DNA of 64,000 nt. Source: Candidatus Poribacteria bacterium. Its GTDB lineage: Bacteria; Poribacteria; WGA-4E; WGA-3G. Positions 59,294-64,000 of the stretch are shown one piece after another. The stretch spans positions 62,001 through 126,000 of the forward strand of contig JAJEEK010000090.1 in assembly GCA_022821065.1 (NCBI GenBank), in the 5' to 3' direction. The translations under genes were made by a program, and so were the position numbers. Below the pieces are notes generated by a model. That model did not search any database. It was not told the DNA's origin and was given only the letters and a program-made list of their open reading frames with translations. The stretch's first letter is position 1. Each line of letters starts with the position of its first letter.

Positions 59294-60193
59294 TCAGTTG
59301 CTTTCGCTGCTTCCCGACTCGGTGGTTTTGACTTCGTAGTTTGTTAATTCGAGGGTTTTCCCGACACCGCTATTTTCAGATTCTTGTTCCATTTTAACGA
59401 GTCCGACATTAGGAGCCAGCCATAGAGTTGTTATTGATCCGCCATAAGCGTCTGCGAACATACTCTTCGCTTCGGGTATTTCTGGGTTCGTCTCAATCGT
59501 TGCATCTGTGCTATAGATGACTACGAGGCAATCTTCAAACGTTCCTGCCTCGGTATCGACGGTTTCTGTCCCGGTGATGATGCCGGTTTCAGTCAGTGTC
59601 AGTGACATTGTAATGGCTTGTGTTGTTGGCGGGAAACCTGCCATATTACTTGTCATCTCCATCTCCAAGTCGACTTGCATATCGATACGGAGTGCTTCCC
59701 ATTCTTCATTGAAAGTCGCGTTGTTTGGCAGGAAATAGAAATAGTCCTGCGCTTGGATGTCGAGGTTATAGGTCACATCGAGGTCAATCCGCATTCCTTC
59801 AGGAAGTTGGCTATTTATCTGTTCCTTCATCATCGAGACGACTTCTTGCCATTGTCGTTCTGTGACCGTCCGTGTTGCGTTTTCGATATCGTCGCCGACG
59901 AGGAATGCGGTCCAGTCGTGGCTGACTTGGTAGAAATAGGGGTGTGTATGATAGTCATAGTCTGCCCAATCTTCCAAAGCAGGCTGATAACTGAACGCGC
60001 GATGCATCTCGCCATCAACGTCTTGTGGTTCTATTGCATAGCGCGTTAATTCGTCACCGTCTTGGTTTTCGTATGTCCAATAGCTGCCGAGGGCATCGGG
60101 GAAATAGTAGTTTGCCCACTCGTTTGCTGTCAACGTTGTGCTGAAACCGAAGACGAACAGAAGCAGAAAAGCAGACCAAATTTTTTTCAACAT
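59294..60193 (-). CDS. Secreted protein of unknown function, tandem paralogue 2
   Basis: 299 residues with a signal peptide. It matches paralogue 1 along its length ([82 protein letters not shown]). The two arose by tandem duplication. It has its own promoter and a leader of about 30 bases. Confidence 0.65.
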   Translation of the reverse strand: MLKKIWSAFLLLFVFGFSTTLTANEWANYYFPDALGSYWTYENQDGDELTRYAIEPQDVDGEMHRAFSYQPALEDWADYDYHTHPYFYQVSHDWTAFLVGDDIENATRTVTERQWQEVVSMMKEQINSQLPEGMRIDLDVTYNLDIQAQDYFYFLPNNATFNEEWEALRIDMQVDLEMEMTSNMAGFPPTTQAITMSLTLTETGIITGTETVDTEAGTFEDCLVVIYSTDATIETNPEIPEAKSMFADAYGGSITTLWLAPNVGLVKMEQESENSGVGKTLELTNYEVKTTESGSSESN

Positions 60194-60231
60194 GTAGGGT
60201 TCCTTTTGTTTTGTGATTTCACCAATTTTAA

Positions 60232-60260
60232 AGTATACAGAATCTTAGCGGAAACGGCAA
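60232..60260 (-). promoter_or_regulatory. Sigma-70 promoter of the secreted-pair/hem operon
   Basis: TTGCCG (60255-60260), a 17-base spacer and TATACT (60232-60237) on the minus strand. It may drive both secreted paralogues and read on into hemB and hemL. Confidence 0.55.
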
Positions 60261-60267
60261 GGAAAAT

Positions 60268-60355
60268 GTATTAATAGTTGTCAGTACTCAGTACGGTTTT
60301 CTGCGAAAACCTTTCAGTTTTCAGTACTTAGAAGAATGGCTGTCAGTGGTTAATT
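60268..60355. repeat. TCAGTACTCAGT-type intergenic repeat
   Basis: Words TTGTCAGTACTCAGTACGG, a small hairpin GGTTTTCTGCGAAAACC (60294-60310) and GTTTTCAGTACTTAG. The same GGTTTTCTGCGAAAACC hairpin occurs at 54732-54748. Confidence 0.6.
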
Positions 60356-60418
60356 GAAGCGGGGTTGCAAACTCTGGAAGAAGCCCCTAAGCAAAAACCC
60401 TGTAAATAGGGAACGGAA

Positions 60419-61504
60419 TTACCGTTTTTCGTATTCAAATGGAAAGGTGACGGGTGCTCCGTTGTTTGACCATGAGCGTGACATTGCGACATCAATCTCT
60501 CGGTCTTTACGCCCGTTGTAGGCACCGTATTCGGGTTCTGTATCGTTACGAACGGCATTGACGAGGCTCATGAGTTCCGAAGCGACGGTGATTTCGCCAT
60601 CACTGAGCGGATAGTTTTGCAACGGGTTTTCCCAGACCACTTCGGGATCGGTGTCGGCGACGAGTGCGGCTAAGGTGTTGTAGCCGTCAACGTTATTGGT
60701 TCTGCGTGAAATGTTAATAGCGCGCTGTTCATCGGCGGTATCGTTTAAGATGACAGCGTCATTTCGGAAGCACATCCCGCGCTCTGCGTAGAATTTTGAA
60801 CCGTTAAAACCTCGGAGTGGTGACCCGTAGGAGAGTCCACTGAAGTTGAAGATGCCGACGGCACCGTCTGCGAACTCAATAACGGCGTGTTGCCAATCTT
60901 CGGTGTCGCGTGTGGGTTGCCCTTTCCGCCAGACGTGTTCCTGAACGTTATATCCCTTTCGGAAACCGTAGACTTGTACCGGTTCGTTGTCGAAACCGAC
61001 ATAGCTGCGGATAAGCCCGATGCCGTGATAACCGTGTCCACGAAAATCGTTATAGGCGACGTTGACCTTACCGAAGACACCCGCGAGGATCATCTCCCGT
61101 TTGATACGTTCTGTGGGTACCCGATAATAGTTTTCGTTGACCTCGAGTTTGGTTCCGTTCTCCTGTGCGGAGGCGATCATCTTGTCTGCCCATCCGAGGT
61201 CGGTATCGATTGGGGTTTCTGTGCAATAACTGATACCACGCTCGGAGCAGAGGAGTCCGGGGACATGGTTGTTGCTCGGTGTAATCACGATGGCGCAGAT
61301 GTCGGGTTTCACTGTATCCAACATCTGTTCGGTATCAGTATAGGCGGGAACGTTGTATTTCTCGCCCTGTTCATTAACGCTCTCTTCGCGCGGGTCGCAG
61401 ACAGCGACCAACTCAATGTCTTTCGTCAGCTTCGCGATAAGAGGCAGGTAGGTCCCGGACCCACGTCTCCCCGTACCGATGTGTGCGATTCTGAGTTTGT
61501 CCAT
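60419..61504 (-). CDS. Gfo/Idh/MocA-family protein with altered EKP motif
   Basis: 361 residues. The Rossmann start is IAHIGTGRRGSGTYLPLI. The usual catalytic E-K-P is replaced by CTETPIDTD near residue 96, losing the Lys. The C-terminal domain has FRGHGYHGIGLIRSYVG. Proteins of this group may be dehydrogenases with altered chemistry or non-catalytic sugar-binding proteins. ATGGAGG precedes the start. Confidence 0.75.
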   Translation of the reverse strand: MDKLRIAHIGTGRRGSGTYLPLIAKLTKDIELVAVCDPREESVNEQGEKYNVPAYTDTEQMLDTVKPDICAIVITPSNNHVPGLLCSERGISYCTETPIDTDLGWADKMIASAQENGTKLEVNENYYRVPTERIKREMILAGVFGKVNVAYNDFRGHGYHGIGLIRSYVGFDNEPVQVYGFRKGYNVQEHVWRKGQPTRDTEDWQHAVIEFADGAVGIFNFSGLSYGSPLRGFNGSKFYAERGMCFRNDAVILNDTADEQRAINISRRTNNVDGYNTLAALVADTDPEVVWENPLQNYPLSDGEITVASELMSLVNAVRNDTEPEYGAYNGRKDREIDVAMSRSWSNNGAPVTFPFEYEKR

Positions 61505-61531
61505 GACTTTCCTCCATCTGGTGAGGTGTGT

Positions 61532-62026
61532 CTATTCTACCCAGAAGATATGGCTGCGTTCAAAGAGGTCGCCATCCAAGTAGACTTCGACGAACCATTC
61601 ACCTGTAATGTCTGGTTCTGGTAGGTCGATGTAAAACCAGGTAATTTTATCGCCGTTTGTTGATGTCAGTCTCTTTTCTTCTGTCCAGAAGGGTGGGTCC
61701 TCGATATCGTCTTCTGGTGAGTACCACGAGACTTCGATTGTGTGTTCATCTGTGATATTTGACCATAGGAGCCACAAGAAGACTTGGTCGTTAAATTCGG
61801 CGGAGAAGGTGTTTGTGATGCCATCGGGTCTGTCGTCAAAGACGCTGATCGCTAAGGCGGAATCGACGATCATCGGTTCATTGCGTCCTACGTCTGTGAA
61901 GCCGCTTCCGCCAGCGGGATCCTCACTGCAGCCGCTCAATGCAATCGTCAACGACAGTAAGGCAATACCGAGCAGGGGATATGGATTTGTGAGCAGTGTC
62001 TTGATGCGTGTGTGGGGTTGGTGCAT
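61532..62026 (-). CDS. Lipoprotein, function unknown
   Basis: 164 residues from ATG 62026 (GGAAGG eight bases upstream). The signal ends in the lipobox TIALSGC (Cys near 32). The mature part is beta-rich with no known domain (VFLWLLWSNITDEHTIEVSW, DITGEWFVEVYLDGDLFE). The repeats just upstream (62041-62104) sit in its leader. Confidence 0.6.
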   Translation of the reverse strand: MHQPHTRIKTLLTNPYPLLGIALLSLTIALSGCSEDPAGGSGFTDVGRNEPMIVDSALAISVFDDRPDGITNTFSAEFNDQVFLWLLWSNITDEHTIEVSWYSPEDDIEDPPFWTEEKRLTSTNGDKITWFYIDLPEPDITGEWFVEVYLDGDLFERSHIFWVE

Positions 62027-62040
62027 GTGTTTGCCTTCCA

Positions 62041-62104
62041 ATGTATTGTATTTTAATCGTGAGCGGAGTTTGTGTCTACATGTATTGTGTTTTAATCGTG
62101 AGCG
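62041..62104. repeat. Tandem repeat in the lipoprotein leader, period 39 bases
   Basis: ATGTATTGTATTTTAATCGT then GAGCG at 62041-62065, and the same 25 bases with one mismatch at 62080-62104. Both lie between the promoter and the ATG of the lipoprotein gene, in its 5' leader. Confidence 0.8.
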
Positions 62105-62149
62105 ACAAGAAACACCGGAGCAAAACACTCGCTCCTAGCGATTTTTGTC

Positions 62150-62178
62150 ATTCTATCAAGCGTTTGATTTTTTGTCAA
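62150..62178 (-). promoter_or_regulatory. Sigma-70 promoter of the lipoprotein gene
   Basis: TTGACA (62173-62178), a 17-base spacer and TAGAAT (62150-62155) on the minus strand. The leader to the ATG is about 115 bases. Confidence 0.7.
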
Positions 62179-62329
62179 TAGATATGTGGGTAGCAGTCAC
62201 AGGTTGTCAATATTCAGGACGGTTTTCAGTTAAGAGCCGCTTTGATGAATCAGGTTTCCATTTCATAATAGACAGTTACCTACGGAAGGATATAGTGTAG
62301 AAATTCACGTTTTTCGCCTTAGTTTTCTG

Positions 62330-62359
62330 TTGACATGCACGGGCTTTTGATGGTAGACT
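62330..62359 (+). promoter_or_regulatory. Sigma-70 promoter of the amidohydrolase gene
   Basis: TTGACA (62330-62335), an 18-base spacer and TAGACT (62354-62359), 24 bases before the ATG. Confidence 0.65.
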
Positions 62360-62383
62360 CAAGCAACTATAGAGGAGTAATTT

Positions 62384-63931
62384 ATGAGATTTGATACAAT
62401 CATTGCAGGTGGAAATATTGTTGATGGAACGGGTGGACGGGAGCCGTTTGTTGCAGACATCGGCATTCAGGCTGACCGAATCGCTGCGATTGGCGACCTT
62501 GAAAAGGCGGAAACCTCCAATCGGATTTCAGTTGCGGGACAGGTTGTCTGTCCGGGTTTTGTTGATGTGCATGTGCATTCCGAGATATCTTTGCTCGGTG
62601 GCCGCGACCAGTTCGCTGCTGTGCGTCAAGGCGTAACGACGCACTTAGCCGCGCCGGACGGCTTTGGCTGGGCCCCATTACCTCCCGTGCAGGCGCGAGA
62701 ATTGTGGCACTACACGCGTTTTGCTTATGGCGATGCAGAACTGCCACTCGACTGGCAGACCCCCGATGCGTATCTCAGTATATTCGACGGATGTATCCCC
62801 GCGAACCTGTATCCACAGGTGCCGCATTGTGCTGTCCGAATTGGTGCGATGGGGTGGGATCCGCGTCCGGCGACTTCCGATGAATTGAAGGCGATGGAGC
62901 GGACGACACGAGAGTGGTTAGAAGCGGGTGCGTGTTGTCTCTGTTTGGGATTGGACTACCAACCCTCGGCGAATGCGGATTTGCATGAACTGGTGTACCT
63001 CTCGAAGGTCGCTGCGAGTTATGATGCGATCTATGCCGCGCATATCCGGTATCGTATCCTCGGCAGGAAGCAGGCGTGGGAGGAGACGATTGAGATTGCC
63101 CAACGCGCGGAGATTCCGGTACATATTTCACATGAACGGGTAGACGATGAAGCCGCGGCGGTGCTTGAACGGGTTGATCGGGAGCAGATAGATTTGACGT
63201 TTGAATCGTATCTTTATCCTGCCGGTATGACGCACCTTGCGATGCTGCTGCCGATGGAATATCAGACGGGTGCGCCGGATGAGATGTTAGCGGAATTGGA
63301 GGCTCCAGAGGTCCGTGAGAAATCGCTCGTGGAACTGCGGGAGGCACTCCGAGACGGTAGTCAGATTGTCGGTTACAACCGTTCGGGTCGTTTTATCGGT
63401 ATGACGCTTGCTGAAGCTGCGGAAAGTGAGGGCAAATCTTGTGAGGAATTCGCTTTCGATTTCATCTGTGAAGAGGCGGCGATTGAGACCTTTGTGATGC
63501 CGTGGGCAACGCCTCCCGAAGAAAATGAGCGGATTTTGAATCAGACGGCAAACCACCCGCGTATGATGATTGCAAGCGATGGCGTTTACAATATCCCGCA
63601 CCCGCATCCGAGAAGTTACGGTTGTTTCGTGCAGTATCTCGGCAAGTTTGTGCGTGAACGTCAGTTAGTGTCGTTGAAAGAGGCGATCTATAAGATGAGT
63701 GGTTTCCCTGCGGAACGGTTTCGGCTCCACGATCGCGGCAGAATCCGTCAAGGACTTGCTGCGGACATCGTTGTCTTTGACCCGAACACCGTTGCGGATA
63801 GGTCTACATGGTTTGATCCTGTGCAATCGCCTGTTGGTGTAAACTGGGTTTTCGTTAACGGCGTTTCAGTTGTTGAAGAGGGCAACGTGACCGGGCAGTT
63901 GCCCGGTAAGGTGCTGCGTCAACAACGATAG
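62384..63931 (+). CDS. N-acyl-D-amino-acid deacylase-type amidohydrolase
   Basis: 515 residues. The start FDTIIAGGNIVDGTGGREPF is followed by CPGFVDVHVHSEISLLGGR, with the first metal ligands H-x-H at about 64-66. Further on come VPVHISHE, MIASDGVYNIPHPHPRSYGC with the last ligand Asp, and a C-terminal QGLAADIVVFDPNTV return to the small beta domain. Members hydrolyse N-acyl-D-amino acids, dihydropyrimidines or related amides; the exact substrate is unknown. GAGGAG precedes the ATG. The next gene begins 20 bases downstream, so the two are likely an operon. Confidence 0.85.
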   Translation: MRFDTIIAGGNIVDGTGGREPFVADIGIQADRIAAIGDLEKAETSNRISVAGQVVCPGFVDVHVHSEISLLGGRDQFAAVRQGVTTHLAAPDGFGWAPLPPVQARELWHYTRFAYGDAELPLDWQTPDAYLSIFDGCIPANLYPQVPHCAVRIGAMGWDPRPATSDELKAMERTTREWLEAGACCLCLGLDYQPSANADLHELVYLSKVAASYDAIYAAHIRYRILGRKQAWEETIEIAQRAEIPVHISHERVDDEAAAVLERVDREQIDLTFESYLYPAGMTHLAMLLPMEYQTGAPDEMLAELEAPEVREKSLVELREALRDGSQIVGYNRSGRFIGMTLAEAAESEGKSCEEFAFDFICEEAAIETFVMPWATPPEENERILNQTANHPRMMIASDGVYNIPHPHPRSYGCFVQYLGKFVRERQLVSLKEAIYKMSGFPAERFRLHDRGRIRQGLAADIVVFDPNTVADRSTWFDPVQSPVGVNWVFVNGVSVVEEGNVTGQLPGKVLRQQR

Positions 63932-63951
63932 GCAATCCAGGAGGTAGAAGC

Positions 63952-64000
63952 GTGTACGATTTAACGATTATCGGTGGTGGGAGTGCGGGCCTCGTGCTTG
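63952..64000 (+). CDS. Start of an FAD/NAD(P)-binding oxidoreductase (cut by window edge)
   Basis: Only 16 codons are inside the window, from GTG 63952 with AGGAGG upstream. They read MYDLTIIGGGSAGLVL, a Rossmann dinucleotide-binding fingerprint (GxGxxG) of flavoprotein disulfide reductases and related enzymes. The rest lies to the right. Confidence 0.7.
   Translation, partial: MYDLTIIGGGSAGLVL

Noticed and set aside
60887..61624. A 245-codon open frame on the plus strand
   Set aside because: It lies antisense to the Gfo/Idh gene and runs into the lipoprotein gene; no domain is recognisable.
62775..63347. A 190-codon open frame on the minus strand
   Set aside because: Antisense shadow of the amidohydrolase gene; proline- and serine-rich composition typical of a reverse frame.
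1..64000. tRNA, rRNA or riboswitch genes
   Set aside because: No T-arm-like GGTTCGAATCC context, rRNA block or known riboswitch core was recognised while reading; a covariance-model scan was not possible here.

Overview
The window is a bacterial chromosome segment. Its gene content points to Candidatus Poribacteria or a close uncultivated relative: two phytanoyl-CoA dioxygenases, two enolase-superfamily enzymes, two Gfo/Idh/MocA oxidoreductases, a sialate O-acetylesterase, many small secreted proteins, an orphan EutN shell protein and a large polytopic membrane protein. This is a recollection of lineage gene content, not a database result. Promoters are easy to read: about fifteen genes carry a near-consensus TTGACA/TATAAT pair with a 17-18 base spacer, so the housekeeping sigma factor is of the ordinary sigma-70 type. 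No rRNA, tRNA or CRISPR array was seen.

Layout. 0-13 kb: the 5' part of a Hen1 RNA 2'-O-methyltransferase running off the left edge, a TrpD-like protein, an enolase-superfamily dehydratase, an Rpn-like nuclease, a secreted esterase, RecD2, a Uma2 nuclease, threonine synthase, an unassigned barrel protein and an HpaI-type aldolase. 13-30 kb: a PA14 protein, a DNA methyltransferase with a nuclease-like tail, archease, a 13-helix membrane protein, a second enolase-superfamily protein, two tandem secreted Cys-motif proteins, two PhyH enzymes, a zinc metalloprotease, an acetyltransferase, and remnants of a WD40 gene and a methyltransferase gene.

30.7-36.3 kb is an AT-rich defence-type island. A two-gene operon (an FRG-domain/TPR protein, then a second methyltransferase with a nuclease-like tail) is bracketed by a perfect 20-bp direct repeat, and a GmrSD-like DUF262/DUF1524 nuclease lies beside it. 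36.5-48.6 kb is mixed accessory and core: AAC(3)-like acetyltransferase, truncated methyltransferase, zinc-ribbon array protein, DUF433/DUF5615 toxin-antitoxin-like pair, a Gfo/Idh enzyme, Uma2, HAD dehalogenase, an ECF sigma factor with its own terminator, ThiO, EutN, 5-formyl-THF cyclo-ligase, ComEA and an Nramp-like transporter.

48.6-60.2 kb is a tetrapyrrole gene cluster, all on the minus strand. In transcription order it holds two secreted paralogues, hemB, hemL, a polyprenyl diphosphate synthase, a siroheme-type dehydrogenase with an internal duplication, hemX-like, hemA (own consensus promoter), hemC and a fused cobA-hemD. Together these take glutamyl-tRNA to uroporphyrinogen III and on to precorrin-2/sirohydrochlorin. 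The right end has a Gfo/Idh protein, a lipoprotein, a D-aminoacylase-type amidohydrolase and the start of a flavoprotein.

Six copies of a ~120-bp element with YAGGACTTACGCA inverted ends are scattered between genes. Three have exact 5-bp target duplications, so this is a non-autonomous transposon (MITE) family. Two looser families of intergenic repeats (TCAGC/ATCAGC type and TTATCAGTTTTCAG type) and many short GC-rich palindromes fill the remaining gaps.
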